Notes: generated by a model not told the origin, from the sequence alone. A stretch of 64,000 nucleotides of DNA from Epibacterium sp. Ofav1-8 (GCF_022348185.1 NZ_JAKRFD010000011.1:1-64000); one strand, 5' to 3'. Positions 7,772 through 18,432 are shown, numbered from the stretch's first letter. Translations and numbers: made by a program.

Positions 7772-8734
7772 TCACGCAGACGGGATTTTTTCGTCTTCTT
7801 GTTTTGATACATTCTCTCTCCATTGAGACACGAACTGGCGTGGAGAGACGCCCTCATGACGAAGAAACGCCATCCCAAAAGCGCTTGCGGAACCATACCC
7901 GATACGCTCTGCAATTTCTGAATTGGTCAGCTCTTTCTTCATCAGAAGTTCGCGTGCCAAAGCCATGCGCCAAGCAGTCACATATTCCATTGGTGCGCAT
8001 CCGAGAGCTGTTTGGAACTTTGCATAAAATGACGACCGGGACATGCCAACCTCTTGCGCAAGCCTAGAAACCGACAGCGCTTCTCCTGTGTTGAGGTGTA
8101 TCCGGTGCAATGCGGCAGAAAGTTGTGGGTCGAACAAAGCTCTGAGCAAGCCAGGAGGGCGGTTAGGACCCGGGCTCGAACGAAACCCCTCGATCATCAA
8201 AACCTCGAGAAGACGCTGTAAGATCATATGCCTTGCGGGTCGGCTGGACTGGGTTTCCTCGTGTATAATAGTAGCCAACATCATAAGACGTTTATGGCCG
8301 GAAAGGTGGATCATGTCTGGCAAAAGGCTCACCAGTATGTCGCGTGCTGATGCGTTAAAACGGCAATGTCCGATGAGAGCTCGCATCTCCACCGGCTCTT
8401 CGCTCGGCCCTAGCCGGAAGTAACCTGGCCCCAATTTACGCGGAAAGCGGGCTGCGCCTGGCGGCGGAGTGGCCACACTTTCCATGATAAAGCTCCCGAG
8501 GTCAGGTATCAGTGCGAAATCACCCGCACCTAGCAACATGGGTGACCTCCCCTTAACGATCAGGCGGCATTGGCCCTCAAGTATGGCGGCATAAAAGGGA
8601 CTGTCTAGATCGGTCCGCTCCACGCGCCATCGCCCTCCCGCTTCAATCATCTTGGAAATCGATGGACGCGGATTCAGCAGCGCTACGACACTTGAGATGG
8701 GATCAAGAATTTCCTCGGGACTCATTTTGAACAA
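7772..8734 (-). CDS. AraC-family regulator, cupin-type sensor
   Basis: 320 residues with the same architecture as the gene at 3633: an N-terminal cupin-like domain (RPSISKMIEAGGRWRVERTD, then ...MLLGAGDFALIPD) and C-terminal double helix-turn-helix (LSVSRLAQEVGMSRSSFYAKF; LTNSEIAERIGYGSASAFGMAF, then SPRQFVSQWRE). It is divergent from an SDR gene 85 bases away, the usual layout for a regulator and its target oxidoreductase. Inducer unknown. The two such regulators here are diverged paralogues, not recent copies. Confidence 0.88.
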   Translation of the reverse strand: MFKMSPEEILDPISSVVALLNPRPSISKMIEAGGRWRVERTDLDSPFYAAILEGQCRLIVKGRSPMLLGAGDFALIPDLGSFIMESVATPPPGAARFPRKLGPGYFRLGPSEEPVEMRALIGHCRFNASARDILVSLLPDMIHLSGHKRLMMLATIIHEETQSSRPARHMILQRLLEVLMIEGFRSSPGPNRPPGLLRALFDPQLSAALHRIHLNTGEALSVSRLAQEVGMSRSSFYAKFQTALGCAPMEYVTAWRMALARELLMKKELTNSEIAERIGYGSASAFGMAFLRHEGVSPRQFVSQWRENVSKQEDEKIPSA

Positions 8735-8819
8735 TCTCTGAATCAGTTTGGACTTTCATACATAGTTCGTCCCGTGAGTTGTGTCTAACTCTCTGCTGAC
8801 ACTATCAGGAGTAACCCAC

Positions 8820-9578
8820 ATGCCTCGTATCCTTATCACCGGCTGTTCTTCAGGTTTTGGCCAGGCCATAGCTTCCCATTTCCTCAGGGAAGGTTGGGAC
8901 GTCGTCGCGACTATGCGAAACCCCTCCTTTGACATTCTATCCCCCTCAGACAAACTTCGCATCCTCCAACTCGACGTAACGAACCACGGCAGCATACAGG
9001 CAGCCATTTCCGATGCAGCACCGATTGACGCGCTTGTGAACAACGCCGGCGTCGGCATGCTGAACGTGCTCGAAGGTCTCGAAATCGCGAAAGCCCGGGA
9101 ATTGTTCGAGACGAACGTCATTGGCACCATGGCGATGAGTAAGGCTGTAATGCCTGGCATGCGTGAGCGCGGCGGCGGAGTGATCGTCAATATTAGCTCG
9201 AGCATTACACTGCGCGCCCTCCCTGCACTGTCCGTGTATTCAGCAAGTAAGGCGGCGGTTAATGCTTTCACCGAGAGTTTTGCGCTAGAAGCTGCAAACT
9301 TTGGCGTGCGCACGCGGATCGTTTTGCCCGGCAGCGCGCCAGAGAGATCCTTCGGAAAGAATGCCGTAGCCCGGATGGGCATGAATGTTCCAAGCGAATA
9401 CAGCACCTTTGTCCGGAATTATATTGAAACGCTTCAGGGCGTGACAGAGAAGACCAAAGCGCAGGATGTCGCAGCTGCTACGTGGCGTGCGGTGACCGAC
9501 CCAGATGCTCCGATGATGCTGCCCGCGGGAGCAGACGCCGAGGCATGGTTCCACGAGGCCGGTCGCACTACCGCATGA
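8820..9578 (+). CDS. SDR family oxidoreductase
   Basis: 252 residues. Motifs: TGCSSGFG at the start, NNAGVG, then the catalytic Ser (NISSSI) and YSASK. The ATG at 8820 has AGGAG eight bases upstream and puts the Rossmann strand at residue 4; the longer frame from 8781 is not needed. Proteins of this subgroup act on hydroxysteroid- or retinol-like or other carbonyl substrates, but the substrate here is unknown. A hairpin terminator follows, then a hydrolase gene in the same direction. Probably controlled by the divergent AraC protein. Confidence 0.88.
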   Translation: MPRILITGCSSGFGQAIASHFLREGWDVVATMRNPSFDILSPSDKLRILQLDVTNHGSIQAAISDAAPIDALVNNAGVGMLNVLEGLEIAKARELFETNVIGTMAMSKAVMPGMRERGGGVIVNISSSITLRALPALSVYSASKAAVNAFTESFALEAANFGVRTRIVLPGSAPERSFGKNAVARMGMNVPSEYSTFVRNYIETLQGVTEKTKAQDVAAATWRAVTDPDAPMMLPAGADAEAWFHEAGRTTA

Positions 9579-9587
9579 ACGATTGAC

Positions 9588-9613
9588 GTCGCAGCTGTCA
9601 TAGCTGCGACTTT
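9588..9613 (+). terminator. Hairpin after SDR gene
   Basis: Perfect 9-bp arms GTCGCAGCT (9588-9596) and AGCTGCGAC (9602-9610) with a 5-base loop, followed by TTT. A good but short-tailed intrinsic terminator separating the SDR from the hydrolase, or partly attenuating read-through. Confidence 0.6.
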
Positions 9614-9635
9614 ACCACAAAGGATAGCTGGCCCG

Positions 9636-10580
9636 ATGAACAGATTGATTGACCTGGCACGGCACCTGCCAACGCCTCATGCGGAGTTGACCGTTGCCTA
9701 TTCACCGATCCGGCTCCCAATGCCGGACCGTCCTCCACTAGAGTTACGCCTCACCGCCCCTGTAAAAGGAACGTCTTTGCCGCTTGTTTTGTTCTCGCAT
9801 GGGCATGGGCCATCGAACTACATCCCTTCCAAGGAGGGCTACGCTCCAATAGTGCAATTCTGGGCGGAGCGCGGGTTCGCTGTGATACAGCCAACACATG
9901 CAAATTCCCGTGTAGCGGGATTGGATGCGAATAGACCTAACGCACCGTTCTTCTGGCGCGAGCGGGTGGCCGAGATGCGATATATCCTTGACCAATTGGA
10001 CGAAGTCGAGCGCCAAGCAAGGGAAATACAAGGGCGCATTGATCACTCGCGCATAGCAGTGGCAGGTCATTCGTTCGGCGGTCATACATGTAGCTTGCTT
10101 CTAGGAGCGTCTTTCCATGGAGAGACTTTTTCAGATCCCCGCATCATGGCCGGAGTGCTCCTCGCTGCTCCAGGACGCGGTGGGAGAGATCTTAAGCCCG
10201 AGCATGCCGAGCGTTTTCCATTCTTTGACGTGGATTTCACGAAAATTAATACGCCGACCCTAGTGGTCTGCGGTGGTGAGGATAATCCGCACTTCACTAA
10301 ACGTGGCCCAGAATGGCATGCAGATGTTTTTAGTGATGCGCCCGGGGCCGAGGCCGTATTGACGATCTTGGGCATGGGTCATGGCCTCGGAGGCATTGCT
10401 GGATGGGATGCCAGAGAAACCGAGGCGGAGGTACCAGATGCTCTCGAAACAACTCGTCGCCTTAGTCTCGCGTGGCTGCGCAAGTCAATGGGATTGGGGT
10501 CTAAGGAATGGTTCGAAGGGCGCGACGCTCTCCAAGTGGCTGGTCAGGGCCTAGCAGACTTGATTGAGAAGAATGACTGA
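9636..10580 (+). CDS. Alpha/beta hydrolase (PAF-acetylhydrolase / dienelactone-hydrolase-like)
   Basis: 314 residues, no signal peptide. The nucleophile elbow is AGHSFGGHT, the oxyanion-region HGxG is SHGHGPSNY, the acid is probably in CGGEDNP, and the His is in GMGHGLGG. The layout (oxyanion HG box, long helix, GHSFGG) fits the chlorophyllase/PAF-acetylhydrolase branch of esterases. It probably shares regulation with the upstream SDR, although a hairpin lies between. Substrate unknown; ester or lactone hydrolysis is the family-based guess. Confidence 0.85.
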   Translation: MNRLIDLARHLPTPHAELTVAYSPIRLPMPDRPPLELRLTAPVKGTSLPLVLFSHGHGPSNYIPSKEGYAPIVQFWAERGFAVIQPTHANSRVAGLDANRPNAPFFWRERVAEMRYILDQLDEVERQAREIQGRIDHSRIAVAGHSFGGHTCSLLLGASFHGETFSDPRIMAGVLLAAPGRGGRDLKPEHAERFPFFDVDFTKINTPTLVVCGGEDNPHFTKRGPEWHADVFSDAPGAEAVLTILGMGHGLGGIAGWDARETEAEVPDALETTRRLSLAWLRKSMGLGSKEWFEGRDALQVAGQGLADLIEKND

Positions 10581-10700
10581 ACCGTGGCAGGCTTGTTGGC
10601 CTGATCTTCTTCCGAAGAAGTTACCGGGTATGACTTTCACTTTCTCCGGGTAGGAAGCCGTTGATCACGGACGCGATCAACATCTGTTTTTGGGAGAAAA

Positions 10701-11615
10701 CTACTCCATTTGATGGGCGCGTTGCCCCGCGACAGCAATCGCTTCGGCCAGTTGCAGAAAACTTGCAGGGTTGCCGCTTGAAACACGCCAAGCCAAACCG
10801 ACTTGGCGATCCAGTCCAGGCTTGAGATGGACGACGCAAACATCACCCTTGCGGTTGTCGATTTCTGATTGCGTGTATGAGCGTGGCAACACTGTTACCC
10901 CCATACCAAGCGCAACCATCTGGCGGATCGCATCCAAACTCGTTCCGTCAATATCATCCCGCATCCGGGCGCCTACCGATCGAGCAAGGGCCTCCACTTG
11001 ATTGCGAAGCGAGTAAGCCGGATTTAGGCTCAAGAATTGCTCTAGCCCCAACTCTCGTCGATGCGCGCTTCCAGCCTCAGCCAATGGGTGATCACGAGGA
11101 ACGACCAAATACAGCGGTTCTCTGAACAGGGGATGAAAGTGGATGTCATCCCTAAGTACCGGCGCCTGTGTGAGGATCAAATCATGTTTTCCCGCAGCAA
11201 GGTCATCTAGCAGCTCTCGCGAGGGACCGTCTCGAATGATGAGTTTAAACTCCGGATACACCTCATGCAGTCGCTTCAGAACCTGCGGAAGGATATATGG
11301 GCCGATCGTTGGGGAAGACCCGAGCCTCAGAGTACCCGTCAGTCCTTCTAGCCTGGTGGCTGACGCATTCACCAACAGGTCGCAGTCCGCCAAAATTCGT
11401 TCGGCTCTTGTCGCAATGTCGCGGCCCGTTGCGGTCAGGATCAATCCATTTCGCCGTCGCTCGACCAGTTCACTTCCGACGATCTCTTCCAAGGCGGCGA
11501 TCTGGAGGCTGAGTGAGGGTTGACTGATCCCCAATTGCCGAGCTGCGCGTCGATACTGAAGGGCGCGACTGAGTACGACAAAATAGCGTAGATGTCTCAG
11601 GCTGAGCTCGGGCAT
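10701..11615 (-). CDS. LysR-family transcriptional regulator
   Basis: 304 residues. The N-terminal winged HTH is typical (LRHLRYFVVLSRALQYRRAA, QLGISQPSLSLQI), followed by the periplasmic-binding-like effector domain (GTLRLGSSPTIGPYILP). The overall look resembles the OxyR/CatM branch, but the redox cysteines of OxyR are absent, so it is not a peroxide sensor of that kind. A paired ATAGG/CCTAT operator lies just upstream of the start. The likely targets are the hydrolase/SDR unit behind it or its own promoter. Confidence 0.87.
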   Translation of the reverse strand: MPELSLRHLRYFVVLSRALQYRRAARQLGISQPSLSLQIAALEEIVGSELVERRRNGLILTATGRDIATRAERILADCDLLVNASATRLEGLTGTLRLGSSPTIGPYILPQVLKRLHEVYPEFKLIIRDGPSRELLDDLAAGKHDLILTQAPVLRDDIHFHPLFREPLYLVVPRDHPLAEAGSAHRRELGLEQFLSLNPAYSLRNQVEALARSVGARMRDDIDGTSLDAIRQMVALGMGVTVLPRSYTQSEIDNRKGDVCVVHLKPGLDRQVGLAWRVSSGNPASFLQLAEAIAVAGQRAHQME

Positions 11616-11646
11616 GTCACTCTCCGGGAAGGGGGCTTTCAGAAGT

Positions 11647-11678
11647 ATAGGTATTTCCTATTCTACTTCCTAATAGGA
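11647..11678. promoter_or_regulatory. LysR-type operator
   Basis: ATAGG-TATTT-CCTAT (11647-11661) is a perfect 5-bp-arm palindrome, and the second half also pairs with a further AATAGGA at 11672-11678. This repeated-dyad arrangement 30-65 bases upstream of a lysR start is the usual recognition/activation site layout for autoregulation. Confidence 0.5.
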
Positions 11679-11765
11679 TTGTATTGGCCGAGAGAAGTAC
11701 CACTCCCACATTCCCTTCATCTGCAAGACATCTCTGCAGGCTTGTTTGGTAAATGGAGGTTCGAA

Positions 11766-12005
11766 ATGAAAGACAGCCCGAAGGTCAAAGCATTCTCTCT
11801 GGAGGTTCGATTGACCAAACTACGTATGAAACACCAAACGCTCAAAGCTCGGATTGCGCAGGAGATGCGGCGGCCGTCCCCCTGCAGTGCCAGTCTGCAG
11901 ATGCTGAAACGTCAGCGGTTGCGGATCAAGGATGAAATCGTCAGTTGCGCCAAACGGCTGCAGCCGATCGGACAGACCCACTTCGCACAACAGGAATGGA
12001 GCTAG
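11766..12005 (+). CDS. DUF465 (YdcH-like) small coiled-coil protein
   Basis: 79 residues, almost entirely helical and charged. The order 'LxxKHQTLKARIAQEMRRPSP ... LQMLKRQRLRIKDEI' is the DUF465 pattern (short helix, Pro-Ser turn, K-R-x-x-L-x-I-K-D-E-I). Function unknown in the literature I know. ATG 11766 has GGAGG six bases upstream; the longer frame from 11592 is an artefact. It forms a pair with the acidic small protein starting 10 bases after its stop. Confidence 0.75.
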   Translation: MKDSPKVKAFSLEVRLTKLRMKHQTLKARIAQEMRRPSPCSASLQMLKRQRLRIKDEIVSCAKRLQPIGQTHFAQQEWS

Positions 12006-12014
12006 GAGACACCC

Positions 12015-12209
12015 ATGTTTGCGACATTCATTCTCCCGAACATGCAATCACGGCGATGGCATAGTGGCGATCTCGACGACATGCGTCACGCAATCTTGGA
12101 CGAGGACGAGGACGAGGACGAGGACTGCGACGGGCCGGACGGCGGCAGCCCGTATGTTCTGTCATTTACGACTCTTGCTAAATCAGAGGCCCAGAACTCC
12201 AACAAATAA
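12015..12209 (+). CDS. Small acidic protein, unknown
   Basis: 64 residues with AGGAG seven bases upstream of ATG 12015. The middle is a DED-rich run (DEDEDEDED) encoded by a tandem GAGGAC/GACGAG hexamer at about 12100-12125, flanked by a basic N-terminal half. No family recognised. Tight spacing behind the basic DUF465 protein and the common terminator at 12246 make a two-gene transcript likely; the opposite charges suggest the products could interact, which is inference. Confidence 0.6.
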   Translation: MFATFILPNMQSRRWHSGDLDDMRHAILDEDEDEDEDCDGPDGGSPYVLSFTTLAKSEAQNSNK

Positions 12210-12245
12210 TCTATGAGCGAGAAGGATTTCTACATCCGCAAAGCC

Positions 12246-12274
12246 GGCACCCCGCCCAACCGGGGTGCCGTTCT
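12246..12274 (+). terminator. Intrinsic terminator
   Basis: Nine-bp arms GGCACCCCG (12246-12254) and CGGGGTGCC (12261-12269), 6-base loop, then GTTCT. It ends the DUF465/acidic protein transcript. Confidence 0.7.
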
Positions 12275-12407
12275 AATGCCAATGTAGCGCTTCACGAGCC
12301 CTCGAGCCTGATTGCCTAAGAACCTCTAACCGGCATTTGTTACCTGAAGAATGACCCGACGACTCCCAACGGGTTTCCAAGCTGATTTCATAAAAGAAAG
12401 ATGTACC

Positions 12408-13810
<1,403 letters not shown>

Positions 13811-13824
13811 GGATTTCTCACATC

Positions 13825-14700
13825 ATGCCAACGCTCGACATCGCACTTCTGCGTAGCTTCATCGCAGTGGCGCGTGCCGGCTCGATCCGGGCCGCTGCGG
13901 GGCGGATCGGGCGAACGCAATCAGCAATCAGCCTACAGATCAAACGTCTGGAGGAGATCGTCGGCGACACGCTATTTCACCGCACCGGCACAGGTCTGGT
14001 GCTGACACTAGCGGGAGAACGGTTTGTACTGGGGGCGGATCGCATTCTGGCGGCTCATGACGAAACAGTCGAAGGCCTGAAGGCGGAAAGCGTCGGCGGT
14101 TCAATCGCCTTCGGCTGTCCTGAGGACTATCTGACGGCCTTCTTTCCCGACCTCCTGCGCCGATATGGCCGTGCCAATCCTGGTATCGAACTGGAGATCA
14201 TCTGCGCACCAACGATGGATCTGCATCCCCTGCTGCAGAAGCGGCGCATCGACCTCGCCTTGGTCTCTCTGCCCGTCGTGCCGTCTGATACAGCCGCAGT
14301 GGATATCCGGGCTCGACAAGTGATCCGCACAGAACCCCTGGTCTGGATCGCCTCCGAGGCGAGCCCGGTGGACCTAACTGAGGGGCCTGTGCCGCTGGCG
14401 CTCTCCGCCCCCGGCACGCTCGATCACGTCGAGGCTCGAAAGGCGCTGGATGCAAGCGGCATCGCTTATCGTGTGGCCCATGCCAGCAATGGTCTGGCGG
14501 GGCTTCTGGCCATAGCACGGTCCGGTCTGGCTATCAGTGTAGCAACCCGCGCGGCGGTGCCGACGGATCTGCACACGGTCTCCACAGGACTGCCGGTATT
14601 GCCCGAGATCGGAATCTCGTTAGCCTTTGCTTCCGCGCGCCCCACCAAGCCGGTCCGGTCCTTCGGACGCTTTGTGTCCCAGGAACTGGCCCGCGACTGA
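13825..14700 (+). CDS. LysR-family regulator, DgdR-like
   Basis: 291 residues. HTH at residues 5-65 (DIALLRSFIAVARAGSIRAAA, GRTQSAISLQIKRLEE), effector domain from about 90. It is divergent from dgdA, as DgdR is in Burkholderia, where it represses dgdA until dialkylglycine is present; transfer of that role here is inference from position and family. No operon partner: a decayed peptidase fragment on the other strand follows. Confidence 0.82.
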   Translation: MPTLDIALLRSFIAVARAGSIRAAAGRIGRTQSAISLQIKRLEEIVGDTLFHRTGTGLVLTLAGERFVLGADRILAAHDETVEGLKAESVGGSIAFGCPEDYLTAFFPDLLRRYGRANPGIELEIICAPTMDLHPLLQKRRIDLALVSLPVVPSDTAAVDIRARQVIRTEPLVWIASEASPVDLTEGPVPLALSAPGTLDHVEARKALDASGIAYRVAHASNGLAGLLAIARSGLAISVATRAAVPTDLHTVSTGLPVLPEIGISLAFASARPTKPVRSFGRFVSQELARD

Positions 14701-14725
14701 GAGGGGACCCGCAGTGCGACCGGTC

Positions 14726-15052
14726 TCAGGGGGCGGAACTCACCGCGTCGAGGATGCGAATCCAGCTGCGAGTCCCCTTGTGAAACCGGCCGACGTCGTA
14801 GTGTTCGTCCGGCGCGTGGATGACGTCGCTTTCGAGGATGAACCCCAAAACCACGCAATCAACGCCGAGCCCGTCGCTGAGGGCGTCGACCAGCGGGATG
14901 GCGCCGCCAGTTCCCTTCAGCACTGTAGGTTTCCCCCATTCCACCTCTAATGATCGCGCGGTTGCCAGAAGCAGCGGGTTGTCATCTGCAAGCCGTACAG
15001 CGGCATTTCCCAACGGCCCGTCAAATTGGACGGAATAACCTCGCTTTAGAAT
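14726..15052 (-). pseudogene. C-terminal remnant of an M20 family metallopeptidase/dipeptidase
   Basis: The frame has no start or N-terminal domain but ends with the typical M20 tail: EVEWGKPTVLKGTGGAIPLV, LGVDCVVLGFILESDVIHAP, DEHYDVGRFHKGTRSWIRIL. Residues GGAIPLV and the late IHAPDEHYD (metal-site His-Ala-Pro region) are conserved, but the metal-binding N-terminal half is gone; upstream of about 15052 the frame is closed by TGA. A deletion remnant of about 105 codons. Confidence 0.7.
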
Positions 15053-15297
15053 TTTTCAGAACAGTGGCCCCATGAAGCTGACAATCTCCCGGCAACAATT
15101 GTCGTCACAATGTAAAATAGTCTCATTCATTATTTGATCATTATGTTGTCGATCGTTGGTAATTAGTTCTCTGAACACAGTATGACCGCCGCCAGTTGCG
15201 GTTGAGCCTCGACATCGTTTTCGCTTCCGTTCTCTGCGGCGCACAAGATCTCAGGACGCAGGACCAACACGCGGACCTCATCGAAAGGACACCTTCC

Positions 15298-15924
15298 ATG
15301 ACCACAGCAATAAAACTCTATCGCCACCCCAAATCCGGTCATTGCCATCGGGTCGAGTTGATGCTGGCTTTCCTGGGCCTGCCCTATGAGACCATCGACC
15401 TCGATATGGCCAATGGCGCACATAAACAGGCGGATTTCCTCGCGATCAGCCCCTTTGGACTGGTGCCTGCCATCGACGACAACGGCTATCGGCTGGCGGA
15501 CAGCAACGCGATCCTGATCTACCTCGTTCAGACCTACGCCAAGGACTCCGCCTGGTTGCCCGAGGACCCCAAGGAGGCGGCGGAGGTACAGCGCTGGCTG
15601 ACGGTTGCGGCGGATAACATCTATTCCGGCCCCTGTGCCGCGCGGCTGGTCAAGGTCTTTGGCGCCGCCCTCGATCACGCGGGCTCGGTCGCAAAGGCCC
15701 ACGCGCTGTTCAAGGTCATGGATCAACATCTGGCCAGCCGCGACTGGCTGGCAACCGATGGGATCACCGTCGCGGATGTGGCCGGCTACAGCTATATAGC
15801 CCATGCCCCCGAGGGCGGCGTCGATCTGGCCCCCTATGCCAATCTGCGGGCCTGGCTCAACCGGATCGAGGCACGGCCGAATTTTGTGCCCATGGCGACC
15901 TCGCCGATCCCGGAACTAGCCTGA
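15298..15924 (+). CDS. Glutathione S-transferase
   Basis: 208 residues, cytosolic GST. Thioredoxin-fold N-terminus (KLYRHPKSGHCHRVELML, Ser before Gly-His-Cys) with the cis-Pro loop GLVPAIDD and the SNAI glutathione-binding turn; all-helical C-terminal half with the N-capping box GITVADVAGYSYIAH. ATG 15298 has AAAGGA upstream; the 245 bases before it hold no gene. It is 70 bases before a flavin reductase fusion, a pairing seen in other proteobacteria, suggesting a joint role in detoxifying electrophiles. Confidence 0.9.
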   Translation: MTTAIKLYRHPKSGHCHRVELMLAFLGLPYETIDLDMANGAHKQADFLAISPFGLVPAIDDNGYRLADSNAILIYLVQTYAKDSAWLPEDPKEAAEVQRWLTVAADNIYSGPCAARLVKVFGAALDHAGSVAKAHALFKVMDQHLASRDWLATDGITVADVAGYSYIAHAPEGGVDLAPYANLRAWLNRIEARPNFVPMATSPIPELA

Positions 15925-15994
15925 TCCAGACAGAAGGTCGGGGCCGCAGCCGCCCCGGCACCCCAATTCACCCCTGACACGATAGGTGCTCGCC

Positions 15995-17698
15995 ATGCCC
16001 CATACCGAGACCGAGATCGAAATCGAGACCTCCAACCCGTTCCACGCGGGCGAACGGGAGGCGCAAACCCGCGCCGGCGTCGGCGATGTCGCCAAATGGG
16101 CCGGCGGCTTCATTCGCGACTACCTGCCGGAGCAGCACCGCCAGTTCCACACCGCACAGCCCTTTCTGATCGTGGCCGGCGGGGATGCAGAGGGCCGCAC
16201 CTGGATCACCCTCCTCGACGGACCGGAGGGCTTTGCCCGCTCCCCCGACCCGCGCCACCTCACCTTGGCGACACGGCTCGACCGCTCTGATCCCCTGGCC
16301 GCGCGATTTGCCGGTGCCCCGTCTGAGGCACCCTCTGCACAAGGCTCCGGGGCAGAAGGTGCCGATATCGGGGTTTTAGGCATCGAACTTGCCACCCGCC
16401 GCCGTAACCGCTTCAGCGGGCGCATCCGCCCGACGCCTGAGGGCTACAGCATCGATGTGCGCCAGAGCTTCGGCAATTGCCCTCAGTATATTCACGAACG
16501 TGCCTGGTCGCGGGTCACGGCCCGTCCGGCCCCCGAGGCCAGGCACGGCACAGCACTGACCGAGGCCCAGATCGACCGGATCCGGGCGGCGGATACGATG
16601 TTCATCGGCTCGGGCCATCAGGGGCGCGCGGGTGCCGCTTCCAACGGCTATGACGCCTCGCATCGCGGCGGCGCGCCGGGTTTTGTTCGGGTTTTGGACG
16701 GCACTCACCTGCAGATCCCCGACTACGCCGGCAACAATTTCTTCAACACCATCGGCAATCTCCTCTCCGATCCGCGGGTGGGGCTGTTGTTCGTGGATTT
16801 CGAGACCGGCGGGCTGCTGCATATCACCGGCCGCGCGACGATCGACTGGTCCCCCAGCGGGACCCATGACCCGGAGGCCTTTCGCCTCATCAATGTGGAA
16901 ATCGACGAGGTGCGCGACCGTCCCGGCGCCACCGGCCTGCGATGGGCGCGGCAGGATCACCTGTTGCGGCGGCTGAAACTGGTACAAAAGGATCGGGAGT
17001 CCGAGGCGATCACCTCCTTTTACCTCGCGCCCGCCGACGGTCGCCCCCTCGAGCCGTTCAAAGCGGGCCAGCATCTGCCGGTGGAACTGCGGATCCCAGG
17101 TCAGAGCGCCGTTGCCAAACGCAGCTATTCCCTCTCCGGCGCGCCCGGCATTGACGGGCGCTACCGGCTGAGCGTCAAACGCGAGGGCAAAGGCCTCGTG
17201 TCCCGCTATCTGCACGACCGCCTGCAGGTGGGCAGCCTGATCGACGTCGGCACACCCGCAGGCGATTTCGTGATCCCCGAGGGCGAGGACCCTCTGGTTC
17301 TGGTCAGCGCTGGCGTTGGTCTGACACCGATGCTGTCGATGCTGCACGCCGCCGCCGCAGAGAAGACCTCGGCGCGCCCGGTCTGGTTCGTGCATGGCAC
17401 CCGCAATGGCCGGCATCACGCCCTTGGCGCTGAGGTCGCGGCCCTGGTCAATAGCGCCGATCACCTGCAGCAACGGGTTTTCTACAGCAGCCCCCTGACA
17501 GAGGACGAGCGCGGCAGGGATTTCGACGTCGAAGGCCGTATCACGGCGGCGGATCTGCTCGCTCTAAGGGCCGGTTCGCAGGCTCAATATCTCCTCTGCG
17601 GGCCATCCGGTTTTGTCGCCGACCTCCGCAACGGTCTCGAAGCCGCCGGCGTGGACGCCACACGCATCCACTTCGAGACCTTCGGTCCTGCCGGTTGA
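15995..17698 (+). CDS. PPOX-like flavin domain fused to FAD/NAD(P)H ferredoxin-reductase domain
   Basis: 567 residues. Residues about 25-310 are a pyridoxamine-phosphate-oxidase-like flavin-binding domain (HTAQPFLIVAGGDAEGRTWIT; DGTHLQIPDYAGNNFFNTIG; DPRVGLLFVDFETG). From about 325 it is a ferredoxin-NADP reductase module: RSYSLSGAP (FAD), SAGVGLTPMLSML (NAD(P)H), YLLCGPSGF. It stops right after the reductase module, so the C-terminal 2Fe-2S domain that many relatives carry is absent and electrons must go from NAD(P)H through FAD to the PPOX flavin. Reaction unknown. Neighbouring GST suggests redox detoxification. Confidence 0.85.
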   Translation: MPHTETEIEIETSNPFHAGEREAQTRAGVGDVAKWAGGFIRDYLPEQHRQFHTAQPFLIVAGGDAEGRTWITLLDGPEGFARSPDPRHLTLATRLDRSDPLAARFAGAPSEAPSAQGSGAEGADIGVLGIELATRRRNRFSGRIRPTPEGYSIDVRQSFGNCPQYIHERAWSRVTARPAPEARHGTALTEAQIDRIRAADTMFIGSGHQGRAGAASNGYDASHRGGAPGFVRVLDGTHLQIPDYAGNNFFNTIGNLLSDPRVGLLFVDFETGGLLHITGRATIDWSPSGTHDPEAFRLINVEIDEVRDRPGATGLRWARQDHLLRRLKLVQKDRESEAITSFYLAPADGRPLEPFKAGQHLPVELRIPGQSAVAKRSYSLSGAPGIDGRYRLSVKREGKGLVSRYLHDRLQVGSLIDVGTPAGDFVIPEGEDPLVLVSAGVGLTPMLSMLHAAAAEKTSARPVWFVHGTRNGRHHALGAEVAALVNSADHLQQRVFYSSPLTEDERGRDFDVEGRITAADLLALRAGSQAQYLLCGPSGFVADLRNGLEAAGVDATRIHFETFGPAG

Positions 17699-17721
17699 GA
17701 CCCGAGGCAAGGGCGCACAGG

Positions 17722-18177
17722 TCAGTCGGCGGCAAAGCCCTGCATATGCGCCCGCAACACCTCGGCGCCGCCAATGGGCTTGAGCAGAAACGAGGGGTTC
17801 CAATAGTCCTTGTAATGCCGGATCCTGCCCTCCTTCAGGGTGATAACGGAGATATAGACCTGATCATAGTCTCCGGCGGCGCCACGCCCCTTGCAGGAAA
17901 ATTCAAGGATGAAGCACGCGCCGCCTTCGACCCGATGAACCACGGGATGGGACAGGCCGTCAAAATCCAGCAGCGGTCCGATCCGGGCAAGATAGGCCCG
18001 CATCCGGTCCTTGCCGCGCAGATACGCAACCGCGCCCTCCGGCGCATAGGGAAACTCAAAAACGATATCTTCGGCGCACATGGCCAGAACATCATCGCCG
18101 GCATCCTCGGCGAGGGCTTCGCCCATGGCGATCCGCAGCATTGCGCCGAAACTTGAAATCGGGTGGTCGGGGTCCAT
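17722..18177 (-). CDS. SnoaL-like / NTF2-fold protein
   Basis: 151 residues, no signal peptide, NTF2-fold pattern with the motif MCAEDIVFEFPYAPEG, YISVITLKEGRIRHYKDYWNP and an end with GGAEVLRAHMQGFAAD. It is a clear paralogue of the gene at 30728 (same MCAEDxVFE-x-PYAP and YWNP-x-GGAE blocks). Such proteins often work as polyketide cyclases, isomerases or dehydratases; activity unknown here. It is divergent from a TetR gene 255 bases away and so probably regulated by it. Confidence 0.8.
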   Translation of the reverse strand: MDPDHPISSFGAMLRIAMGEALAEDAGDDVLAMCAEDIVFEFPYAPEGAVAYLRGKDRMRAYLARIGPLLDFDGLSHPVVHRVEGGACFILEFSCKGRGAAGDYDQVYISVITLKEGRIRHYKDYWNPSFLLKPIGGAEVLRAHMQGFAAD

Positions 18178-18432
18178 CGGACTCTCCTTTTGAGGGTCGG
18201 GCTATTGTTGATGGGGCAAAGATCCACAGGTCACGCCCCTACCCCCGCAAGGCACATGGTCGAAAAGGATCGGCAAGCAGAACCCCACGTGCCGGGATTA
18301 GTGCGTCACAGCGCGTTCGGTTGGCCGGTTGCGAAACCGCAGGCCCGTGCCGCTCCAGCCTTTTCGCGATGCCTGCAAACAGCTATCGTGCCGGAACTGT
18401 AGAAGATACGGACGGAACGCAAGGGTATCGAC

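Noticed and set aside
10701-11615. LysR gene as a peroxide sensor (OxyR)
   Set aside because: The domain order fits the branch, but the redox cysteine region of OxyR is absent (LSLNPAYSLRNQ instead), so only a general LysR call is made.
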